Shown piece after piece: positions 1-6,643 of a stretch of DNA of 20,223 nucleotides. The position numbers and the translations under genes were made by a program. Source of the stretch: CAZPEV01 sp964585635 (GTDB taxonomy: Bacteria > Zixibacteria > MSB-5A5 > GN15 > JAAZOE01); contig CAZPEV010000048.1 in the NCBI GenBank assembly GCA_964585635.1, forward strand, positions 1 through 20,223. Reading direction: 5' to 3'. The number at the start of each line of letters is the position of its first letter. Within the stretch, counting starts at the first letter, position 1. The notes under the pieces were generated by a model, which did no database searches, had not been told where the DNA came from, and saw only the letters and a list, made by a program, of their open reading frames with translations.

Positions 1-1
1 C

Positions 2-1252
2 GTGGCGGCCATATTGCGCCATACGAACCGGGTGGTCTACCTCGAAGACAAGGAAATCGCCACGCTCACGGCCCACGATTTCACCATCTCCACCATTGAG
101 AAGGTGGCCATCAACCGCCGGGCGGAGGAGATCAGTTGGACGCTGGGGATGATTGAAAAGGCCGGGCATGACCATTTCATGCACAAGGAAATTTTTGAAC
201 AGCCGGATACGCTGCGTAACGCCATGCGCGGACGGCTGAATTACGACGAAGGAACGGTTCGCCTCAACGGCCTTACCGATCATCTGGATGATCTATCCAA
301 GATCAAGCGGATCATTATCACCGCCTGCGGGACGTCGTGGCATGCGGCCCTGATCGGCGAATACCTGATCGAGGAGTACGCCGGGATTCCGGTCGAGGTC
401 GAGTATGCTTCGGAATTTCGGTACCGCAGCCCGATTATCGACGAGGGAACGATCCTGCTGGCCATTTCCCAATCGGGCGAGACAGCCGACACCCTGGCGG
501 CCATGCGGGAGGCGCAACGGCGCGGCGCCAAGGCGCTGGGCATCGTCAACGTCGTCGGCTCGACCATCGCGCGCGAATCCGACGGCGGCGTCTACATTCA
601 CGCCGGGCCGGAGATCGGGGTGGCCTCGACCAAAGCCTTTACCTCGCAGATCATGGTGTTGTCGTTGATCACCATTCTCCTGGGGCGGATGCGCAAGATA
701 TCAGCCAACATGGGCCGGGAAATGATTGAGGCGCTGCAGTCGGTGCCGGAAAAGATTCAGCGGATTCTGGACAATGAAAGGGAAATCTGCGAAATCGCCC
801 GGACCTACTGCCGTCACAGCAACTTCTTATATCTGGGCCGGGGGGCCAATTTCCCGGTGGCGCTGGAGGGGGCGCTGAAGCTAAAAGAAATTTCATATAT
901 CCATGCCGAGGGATATCCGGCGGCGGAGATGAAGCACGGCCCGATCGCCTTGATCGATGAGAACATGCCGGTGGTGGTGATCGCCACCAAGGACAGTATC
1001 TACGACAAGATCATGTCGAATATCGAACAGGTGAAGGCGCGGGGGGCGCATGTGGTCGCCATCGCCACCGAGGGAGACAACGAAATCGCCCACCATGTCA
1101 ACCATGTGTTGTATGTTCCGCCGATCAAGCAGATCTTCACGCCGCTTCTGTCGGTGATACCGTTACAGTTGTTGGCTTATCATATTGCGGTGCTGCGCGG
1201 CTGCGACGTCGACCAGCCGCGTAATTTGGCCAAGTCAGTGACGGTGGAATAG
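2..1252 (+). CDS. glmS: Glutamine--fructose-6-phosphate aminotransferase, C-terminal two thirds (5' partial)
   Basis: GlmS converts fructose-6-P and glutamine to glucosamine-6-P in the cytoplasm, the first step toward UDP-GlcNAc. The 416 residues present match the end of the N-terminal region and both SIS (isomerase) domains. The first has ACGTSWHA and SQSGETADT. The second has LGRGANFPVALEGALKLKE followed by YIHAEGY and MKHGP. The protein ends in DQPRNLAKSVTVE, the hallmark GlmS C-terminus with the Schiff-base lysine. Family length is about 600 residues, so roughly 190 N-terminal residues, including the glutaminase Cys, lie before the window. The GTG at base 2 is therefore an internal valine, not a start. 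A strong hairpin follows the stop. Identification is very secure. Confidence 0.97.
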   Translation: MAAILRHTNRVVYLEDKEIATLTAHDFTISTIEKVAINRRAEEISWTLGMIEKAGHDHFMHKEIFEQPDTLRNAMRGRLNYDEGTVRLNGLTDHLDDLSKIKRIIITACGTSWHAALIGEYLIEEYAGIPVEVEYASEFRYRSPIIDEGTILLAISQSGETADTLAAMREAQRRGAKALGIVNVVGSTIARESDGGVYIHAGPEIGVASTKAFTSQIMVLSLITILLGRMRKISANMGREMIEALQSVPEKIQRILDNEREICEIARTYCRHSNFLYLGRGANFPVALEGALKLKEISYIHAEGYPAAEMKHGPIALIDENMPVVVIATKDSIYDKIMSNIEQVKARGAHVVAIATEGDNEIAHHVNHVLYVPPIKQIFTPLLSVIPLQLLAYHIAVLRGCDVDQPRNLAKSVTVE

Positions 1253-1266
1253 GATATTATTTGTCG

Positions 1267-1303
1267 TAGGTCGGGAGCCTCCCGCGGCGGGTGCTCCCGA
1301 CTA
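1267..1303 (+). terminator. Hairpin after glmS, terminator-like
   Basis: TCGGGAGC at 1271-1278 pairs perfectly with GCTCCCGA at 1293-1300. A CCCGC/GCGGG pair lies inside, and TAG/CTA extends the stem outside across one bulged G. It begins 14 bases after the glmS stop. No U tract follows, so it could be a transcript-end structure or a member of a dispersed repeat: 18029-18048 has similar GTAGG...CTCCCGC wording. Confidence 0.55.
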
Positions 1304-1417
1304 TTCCATTAAGGGCGGGCCACAAGATCATCAGGCTGAAATTATCCTTGCCGGAAAATCGAATATCCATATTTTAGATCAAAACCTAATTTGTGGGCGT
1401 TGGAGGAGGTCGGGATT

Positions 1418-2048
1418 ATGGAACCCTTTACAAAATGGCAAAAATGGATGGTAGTGGCGACTTTAATCACTGCCATTGGAACGTGCGTTTTGGCATTGTC
1501 GGGTTTGCGGCAGGCAGCGGTTATGAATGGGTCACTTGAAGTCTACAAAGAAGAGATGCGATTATCGCTAAGACCATTGCTGGAACCAAGCATTTCCCAG
1601 ACCATAGGGGGGTTACCCACAATTGGATTTGAAACAACCGAAGACGGAAGCGAGAAATGGCAACTCTATTATTATGTTTTTAACACCCATGAAAACGATG
1701 CCTACAATCTTGGTTATTATCATGAGCTTGACAAATCAGAAACACTGAAAGTGTTTGATCCAAAAAGGCTTAATTTTATTGATTCGGATATGATATTGTC
1801 CTCTGGTACTTACATGATGTGTGGATATGATCCATTATTNNNNNNNNNNAATGGAGTCAGTGAATAGCAAAAATCCCCTTTATCGACATCTTTACATCGA
1901 ATATGAAGATGAGATGCGCCATGAATATATATATGGGGCAACATGGAAACTGACCTCTTATCAAATTGGCCAGCACCCAGAATGGTTATTGCTTTATAAG
2001 ATCAATCTATCAAGGGATTCGACAGCAGCCGGCAAGAAAAATCTATAG
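1418..2048 (+). CDS. Hypothetical single-pass membrane protein, split by a scaffold gap
   Basis: Start chosen at ATG 1418 because GGAGGAGG (1402-1409) sits 8 bases upstream; the frame opens earlier at TTG 1391. The N-terminus is MEPFTKWQKW followed by one hydrophobic helix (about residues 11-30, MVVATLITAIGTCVLALSG). A soluble domain follows with RLSLRPLLEPSI. The reading frame meets ten Ns at 1840-1849. After the gap a different frame continues in similar style (NPLYRHLYIEYEDEMRHEYI) and stops at 2048. Because the N run is only a placeholder, I read these as one gene with unknown missing bases rather than two genes. It is AT-richer than its neighbours. No family was recognised; the helix-plus-domain layout resembles many small membrane-anchored proteins of unknown function. 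Confidence 0.6.
1840..1849. other. Assembly gap (10 N)
   Basis: Scaffold join of unknown true length inside the hypothetical membrane protein gene. It changes the apparent reading frame. Confidence 0.99.
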
Positions 2049-2243
2049 ATCGGGATAGGTAGTAGCGCGGACGGCCCGGCCCTTTAGCGCAGTATTACCT
2101 GATTTCGCGTCATGGCATATAATTCCTTGGACATGGTTGTTTATCAATTATCGATTGCTCCTTGCGGCTTGACAATAACCAGAAGTTCAATAACGAGGAT
2201 AGTCAGGCGGCGGGTGGCTGGGATATCTTCAAACACCACCTCC

Positions 2244-2275
2244 GGGTGGCACCCCCAAGCTTCGGCTTGGGGGTG
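2244..2275 (+). repeat. REP-like hairpin, left copy
   Basis: GGGTGG (2244-2249) is followed by an 11-bp perfect stem, CACCCCCAAGC (2250-2260) with GCTTGGGGGTG (2265-2275), closed by a TTCG tetraloop. The same unit recurs inverted at 2882-2913, on the other side of a RAYT-type transposase gene. The GTGG directly 5' of the stem is in the place where the conserved tetranucleotide of known REP elements lies. Confidence 0.85.
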
Positions 2276-2288
2276 GCTTGCCAAAGCA

Positions 2289-2863
2289 TCACACCGTCGG
2301 CAATGATTCAGTATCGATAGGCACCGGTCCTTTTCCAAGACCCGCGTAGTCTCGTGCGCTTGACCAGATCCAATCTTCCGGCAGAGTAACCAACCCCGCC
2401 GCACCGGATTGCTGTGAATATAAATGATTGCCTTGTGAATGGCCGCCGGACTGAATAGGTTCCGGTCATATCCGCCGCCGGCTTGCCAAAAGCGGAAGAG
2501 AGTGTGCTTTTGGCCCGTTGTCATACAGGCTAACATCGCGGGATCGTTTTGCCGCGCATAAGCCAGCGTCCTGCGAGCGACCGGCTGCTTGATCGATTGA
2601 AGAATCTCAGAGATGGAATATTCATCCAGTTCAGGTTGAATGAGCAGGTGCACATGCTCAGGCATGAAGACGTAGGCCCGCAGGTGAAATCGTCGCCGTG
2701 ACTTTGCGTGGATTATTGCGTCGGCCAGATAATGGCAGCTATCGCCTTGGGACAGAAGATCCTGACTGCCATAGCATGAAAAGGTGAGTTCATGGAAATG
2801 TCCGGCTATATTGAAACGACGACAGGTTTTGCGTATGCTCCCATCTGATGGAATTTTCGCCAC
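2289..2863 (-). pseudogene. REP-associated tyrosine transposase (RAYT, Y1/HUH family), frameshifted
   Basis: RAYTs are single-strand HUH nucleases of the IS200/IS605 type that act on REP hairpins. Seen here: CRRFNIAGH and ELTFSCYG near the N-terminus, the HUH motif in AYVFMPEHVHLLI, then FRFWQAGGGYDRN, and AIIYIHSNPVRRG, whose Tyr aligns with the catalytic Tyr of the E. coli family. After NPVRRG the open frame becomes unlike the family and runs on into the left REP to 2144. Moving one base at the run 2394-2397 (GGGG on the coding strand) restores the expected ending, LVTLPEDWIWSSARDYAG, with a TGA at 2289-2291. The gene is therefore one G short, through mutation or sequence error. The start is uncertain: GTG 2863 has a weak AAGG upstream, while ATG 2911 lies inside the right REP. 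Confidence 0.88.
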
Positions 2864-2881
2864 AGCAGTGCCTTTTTTCTT

Positions 2882-2913
2882 CACCCCCAAGCTGCGGCTT
2901 GGGGGTGCCACCC
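2882..2913 (-). repeat. REP-like hairpin, right copy (inverted)
   Basis: CACCCCCAAGC (2882-2892) and GCTTGGGGGTG (2897-2907) form the same 11-bp stem as the left copy, with a TGCG loop, followed by CCACCC. Read on the minus strand it begins GGGTGGCACCCCC, exactly as the left copy does on the plus strand, so the two REPs face each other around the transposase gene. Confidence 0.85.
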
Positions 2914-2990
2914 CTTATCATAATCTCTGTAAATGTTTTGTCAATCACGAATATGCCCGCGGTCCCGCCCAAATCCAGGTAGGTTTGTTG

Positions 2991-3018
2991 TTGCTTGCCG
3001 ACTTCAAATTTCTAATTA
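2991..3018 (+). promoter_or_regulatory. Predicted leaderless promoter of the rRNA methyltransferase
   Basis: TTGCTT (2991-2996), a 16-bp spacer, TAATTA (3013-3018), then 7 bases to ATG 3026. No Shine-Dalgarno sequence precedes the ATG. The hexamers are imperfect, but the geometry equals that before nagZ and before the secreted-protein gene. Confidence 0.4.
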
Positions 3019-3025
3019 GATTATC

Positions 3026-4207
3026 ATGTCGTCGGATTCCGCATATGTCAAAGACCGCCTGATTGCCAAGACACTCTCCGGCCTGGAGGAAACCCTGGCC
3101 GAGGAGTTGACCGCACTCGGCGCGCAAGATGTATGGCCCACAAGCCGCGCGGTCGAATTCTCCGGCGACACGGCGCTGCTGTACAAGGTCCACCTCTGGT
3201 GCCGCACGGCGACGCGGATTCTCAAACCGATCGCGACCTTTCAGGCCGCCGACAGCGATGAGCTGTATCGGGCGGTCGGGCGAATCGACTGGTCGCAATA
3301 TCTCGAAGCCGACAGCACCCTGGCGATCGACGCGGTGGCCATCGACTCCGGGTTTGCCAACTCGATGTTTGTTTCCCAGCGGGCCAAGGATGCCATCGTC
3401 GACCAACTCCGCGCGAGAACCGGAAAGCGGCCATCGGTTGACACGGCCGATCCCGATCTGCGCCTCAATGTGCATATTCATGGGCCGAAGGCAACGCTGT
3501 CGCTGGACGCCTCGGGCGAGCCGCTGGGACGGCGCGGGTATCGGATCGAGGGGGGAAAGGCGCCCTTGGGCGAGGTCCTCGCCGCAGGGATCGTCCGCCT
3601 GACCGAATGGGACATGGCTTCCCCCTTGATCGATCCGATGTGCGGGTCGGGAACGATAATCATCGAGGCCGCCATGATGGCGCGCGACCTGGCTCCCGGG
3701 TTGCGGCGGCGGTTTGGATTCATGCGCTGGAAGGATTATGACGCGGCCATATTCAAGCGCCTGCATCAGGAAGCGCTGGCGGCGGGAAGGCCGAGAACCG
3801 CATGCGAAATTGTCGGTTCGGATATCGATCGCAGAGCGCTGGCTGAGGCCAAAGCGAATGCCGAGCGGGCCGGGGTGGCTGACGATATCCGGTTCGAGCA
3901 GAAAACGTTCGAAAATCAGCGGCCGCCGCAGCCGCCGGGGGTGATGGTGGCCAACCCTCCCTACGGAGAGCGAATGGCGATGGCGGATATCAATGCCTTC
4001 TACACCGGCCTGGGAGATGCCCTGAAACGGAATTACCAGGGGTATGCGGCCTTTATTTTGACCGGTAATCCGGACGCCGCCAAGCATATCGGGTTGCGGA
4101 CGTCGCGGCGGATCAAGCTGTTCAACGGTCCGATCGAATGCCGCCTGCTGCGGTTTGAGCTGTATCAGGGGAGCCGGAAGCGAAAGTACACCCCCCCGGC
4201 CCGCTGA
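3026..4207 (+). CDS. THUMP-domain 23S rRNA (guanine-N2) methyltransferase, RlmL/YpsC type
   Basis: SAM-dependent N2-guanine methyltransferase of the RlmL(N-terminal)/YpsC group, which modifies 23S rRNA in the cytoplasm. The 393 residues suit the single-domain form and lack the RlmK part of the E. coli fusion. An N-terminal ferredoxin-like/THUMP region spans about residues 10-160, with LIAKTLSGLEETLAEEL at its start. The Rossmann methyltransferase follows: DPMCGSGT (203-210), SDID (265-268) and the catalytic NPPYGER (310-316). LGRRGYR before the methyltransferase domain is also typical. ATG 3026 is the only plausible start and has no Shine-Dalgarno sequence, consistent with a leaderless transcript. 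Its 5' side borders the REP/RAYT unit. The family is certain; the exact target base is inferred. Confidence 0.93.
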   Translation: MSSDSAYVKDRLIAKTLSGLEETLAEELTALGAQDVWPTSRAVEFSGDTALLYKVHLWCRTATRILKPIATFQAADSDELYRAVGRIDWSQYLEADSTLAIDAVAIDSGFANSMFVSQRAKDAIVDQLRARTGKRPSVDTADPDLRLNVHIHGPKATLSLDASGEPLGRRGYRIEGGKAPLGEVLAAGIVRLTEWDMASPLIDPMCGSGTIIIEAAMMARDLAPGLRRRFGFMRWKDYDAAIFKRLHQEALAAGRPRTACEIVGSDIDRRALAEAKANAERAGVADDIRFEQKTFENQRPPQPPGVMVANPPYGERMAMADINAFYTGLGDALKRNYQGYAAFILTGNPDAAKHIGLRTSRRIKLFNGPIECRLLRFELYQGSRKRKYTPPAR

Positions 4208-4230
4208 TAGCGGCCCCGCCTATTCCTTAA

Positions 4231-4240
4231 NNNNNNNNNN
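4231..4240. other. Assembly gap (10 N)
   Basis: Scaffold join of unknown length in the intergenic space between the methyltransferase and superoxide dismutase genes, so sequence upstream of the dismutase may be missing. Confidence 0.99.
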
Positions 4241-4329
4241 AAACAATGAAGAGCCGTCGAATCAACGTATATCATAAGGGAAAAGCGATTTCACTTATAT
4301 CGGGAGAGTGATCTCACCAGGAGGAGACG

Positions 4330-4929
4330 ATGAGTCAGATTATTCCTTATGCGTATCCCAAGCTTGATTTTCCACACTTGAAAGGGCTTAAAGGGATCTC
4401 CGACGCACAACTTGAGGTCCATTTCGGCTTATACGCCGGGTACGTAACCAACACCAACAAGGTGAATGAACTTCTGGCCGAGATGGCCAAGAACGGCCAG
4501 TCGGGTACGCCGGCTTGGGCGGAGTTGAACCGTCGGGCCGGATGGGAATTCAACGGCATGCGGTTGCACGAATATTATTTCGGGAACCTGTTTCCGGGCG
4601 GCAAGGGAAAACCGGGGCCGAAGCTGGCGGCCGCGTTGGCCAAGACCTTCGGCGCTTTAGACGCCTGGAAGTCCGACTTTATGGCCTGCGGCACGATGCG
4701 CGGGATCGGCTGGGTGGTCCTGTACCATGACCCGATCGGGAACCTGCTGACCAATCACTGGATGACCGAGCATGAGATGGGGCATCCGGCGGGATGCAAG
4801 CCGATATTGGTTCTGGACGTCTTCGAGCATGCCTTCATGGTTGACTACAAGCCGGCTGAGCGGAAGAAATATGTCGAGGCCTACTTCGAGAATATCAACT
4901 GGGAAGAGGTCGAACGGCGGTTGGCCTAA
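4330..4929 (+). CDS. Fe/Mn-family superoxide dismutase, divergent subtype
   Basis: Disproportionates superoxide to O2 and H2O2. The 199 residues fit the family. Putative metal ligands are His31 (LEVHFGLY), His80 (RLHEYYFGNL), Asp163 and His167 (LDVFEHAF). The typical C-terminal path is present, with GIGWVVLYHDP and then KKYVEAYFENINW. The first helix reads HFGLYAGYVTN where classical enzymes have HxxxHHxxYV. One residue is missing and the two second-shell histidines are replaced by Tyr and Ala, so this belongs to a variant branch. No signal peptide is seen, which suggests a cytoplasmic enzyme. ATG 4330 has a strong GGAGGAG just upstream. It is convergent with the next gene across a GC-rich hairpin. 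Metal preference cannot be told. Confidence 0.92.
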   Translation: MSQIIPYAYPKLDFPHLKGLKGISDAQLEVHFGLYAGYVTNTNKVNELLAEMAKNGQSGTPAWAELNRRAGWEFNGMRLHEYYFGNLFPGGKGKPGPKLAAALAKTFGALDAWKSDFMACGTMRGIGWVVLYHDPIGNLLTNHWMTEHEMGHPAGCKPILVLDVFEHAFMVDYKPAERKKYVEAYFENINWEEVERRLA

Positions 4930-4965
4930 GTCGTATCCATGGGGCATTTGTCGACCACATGAAAT

Positions 4966-4990
4966 GGCGGCGGACGATCTGTCCGCCGCC
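4966..4990. terminator. Bidirectional terminator-like hairpin between convergent genes
   Basis: GGCGGCGGAC (4966-4975) and GTCCGCCGCC (4981-4990) form a perfect 10-bp stem around a GATCT loop, 37 bases after the dismutase stop and 13 bases after the stop of the opposing gene. There is no U tract on either side, but the position between convergent genes supports a shared transcript end. Confidence 0.7.
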
Positions 4991-5002
4991 GGCATACTTA
5001 GC

Positions 5003-6173
5003 CTACGAAACAATCGGTTGCGATGTGGAGGCGGCCGCCGCCGGCAAAGAGCCGGCACGGCAGACACGAATGCCCAGCACGATTGCCCCAAAACCCCAGA
5101 AGACGGTCCCNNNNNNNNNNCAGGGGAATCGCAAAGATCAAAAATAGTACGAACAATCCCAACAGCAGCGACCATCCCTGCCGCGGTTCAGCGTCTTTGC
5201 GGATCAGCCTGATGCCAAGACGTCCCAGCGCGATGGCAACGTAGACCTTGGCGACGTAAAAGAACACCGTAAAGGCAAAGAGCAGAATGATGGCCGACGG
5301 TATGCCGATGACCGTTACGGCCAGGATGATGACGGCAAACGGGGCCATGCAGAATGAGACAAATCCGATCCCAAGGCTGAGGAGCGGTTTCTGTATCACC
5401 TGCGCCGCCGATTCCTTGGTGAAGCGCTTGAAAGCGGTGATCAAAATCAACCCGGTGATCAAGGCGCAGAGGAAGAGCACAAAACGGAAAGGCCAATTGG
5501 TGCCTTGGCCGTCACCCTCACTTTCTTTGATCGGTTTGCGGTCAATCATCCCCGTCACGACCACGCCGCTGTCGATTTGGATTTCCTTCTTGGATTCGTA
5601 GGTGATGCTCCCCAGAATCTCGGCCGGGGCGACGATCGAAATTTTATCGGCTTTGATGTTGAGGCTGCCGCCGATCTTCCCCGAGACGCTCACTTGTCCC
5701 GCTTTGACGGTCAGGTTGCGGCCGATCTCACCATAGATCGACGCCTCGCCCCCCATAATGGTGACGTCGTTGGCGACCTTGCTGCCGCGCGACAGCTCGA
5801 CGTCGCTGGCGAAGATGATCAGGTTGTTGCCGATGGAACCATCAATGGTGGCGGTCTGCGCGAACAGGCGGACGGAATTGCCGACCGTGCCGCGGACGGT
5901 GGCGTATTGGGAAAAAGAGTTGATGTTGCCGTTTACCTCGCCGGTCAAAATATACCGGCGGGAGAATATGGTCAGGTCGCGGGTGACGACGCCGTCGAAA
6001 GCGCCCTCGGTGGTCCACAGGTAAAGGTCGTCGTTGATGGTATCGCCCGTCTGGACAAAATAGCGCCCACCCCCTTTGAATATGGAGGCGAGGCTGCTCG
6101 AAGCGAGCATGACGCTCGCACAGATGAAGAGGATACTCAAACCAACGATGCGCGCCCGGCTGGTCATAATCAT
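5003..6173 (-). CDS. Bactofilin-like polymer-forming membrane protein
   Basis: The N-terminus is a signal sequence (about residues 8-30, IVGLSILFICASVMLASSSL). Residues about 40-210 are a run of short beta-helix repeats of the polymer-forming/bactofilin type, such as VNGNINSFSQYATVRGTVG, IDGSIGNNL and ISVSGKIGGSLNI-like turns. After a short polar linker come four hydrophobic helices (about 229-247, 263-288, 290-316, 333-351). Ten Ns at 5111-5120 interrupt the gene. The frame that runs straight through looks wrong (DRLLGFWGNRAG). The adjacent frame gives TVFWGFGAIVLGIRV, a fifth hydrophobic stretch, and stops with TAG at 5003-5005, so I place the end there. ATG 6173 has AAGGG upstream; ATG 6167 is the alternative. 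Likely an inner-membrane protein with an external solenoid; its partner is unknown. Confidence 0.82.
5111..5120. other. Assembly gap (10 N)
   Basis: Scaffold join inside the C-terminal part of the bactofilin-like gene. The coding frames on its two sides disagree, so the true gap length is not 10 modulo 3. Confidence 0.99.
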
Positions 6174-6643
6174 AGAACACCCTTTCGGTATCTGTATCGT
6201 TCTACGAGACCTGACGATCGAAGTTGCATAATAATGAAATCGGCATGTGGTCTCGCGGGAAAATCCCTATCTTATTGTCGTTTAGCAAGATAAAACAGCA
6301 TAGAAAGACCGGCCAAATGAATATCTTGATCCCCGTCATCGCGGCGTTCGCCGCCCTCCCGTCTTAGCGCCCTTGTGTTGACCCGGCCGTTGTTGGGATC
6401 GCCCAACCAAACCGAGACGGTGTTCTTAGCGGAGCCGATTTGCTTCTCCCGGGGTTATCGTTGGGCGTCATCGGATTGTCGCTGAGGTCGTTGGTTCGTC
6501 GGCGCCGCGCCCCGGCGCCGGGGTAGATGAACCGCCCGCGTTTCGGCTCCATCTTCTTAAGCCATAATTAATTACCACTTAAGAGCTTAATATTCCGATT
6601 CACCCGCCGATATTTAGATGGAGACAGCTATACGTGTGCGCCT
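6174..6643. other. Gene-less divergent intergenic region
   Basis: About 470 bases between divergent genes. I see no convincing gene. It holds two copies of the palindrome CGGCGCCG (6500-6507 and 6513-6520), a weak TATCTT/AAGATA hairpin (6268-6292) and an AT-rich patch at 6553-6595 with TTAAGAGCTTAA. Promoters for both flanking genes should lie here, but none matches well enough to mark. Confidence 0.5.

Noticed and set aside
2112..2306. A 64-codon plus-strand frame over the left REP
   Set aside because: It runs through the REP hairpin and the transposase tail and has no protein-like content.
2945..4087. A 380-codon open frame on the minus strand
   Set aside because: It is antisense to the rRNA methyltransferase, Arg/Gly/Pro/His-rich with no domain pattern. 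The plus-strand protein carries all the expected motifs.
4241..4329. An Rrf2- or Fur-like operator before the dismutase gene (GTGATCTCAC)
   Set aside because: The half-sites are only four bases, too weak to separate from chance, and a gap removes part of the upstream region.
6364..6552. A 62-codon minus-strand frame, plus a neighbouring frame reading NTVSVWLGDPNNGRVN
   Set aside because: Short, no Shine-Dalgarno sequence, low-complexity composition. The second frame looks briefly protein-like but has no start. Possibly a decayed fragment, not supported enough to annotate.
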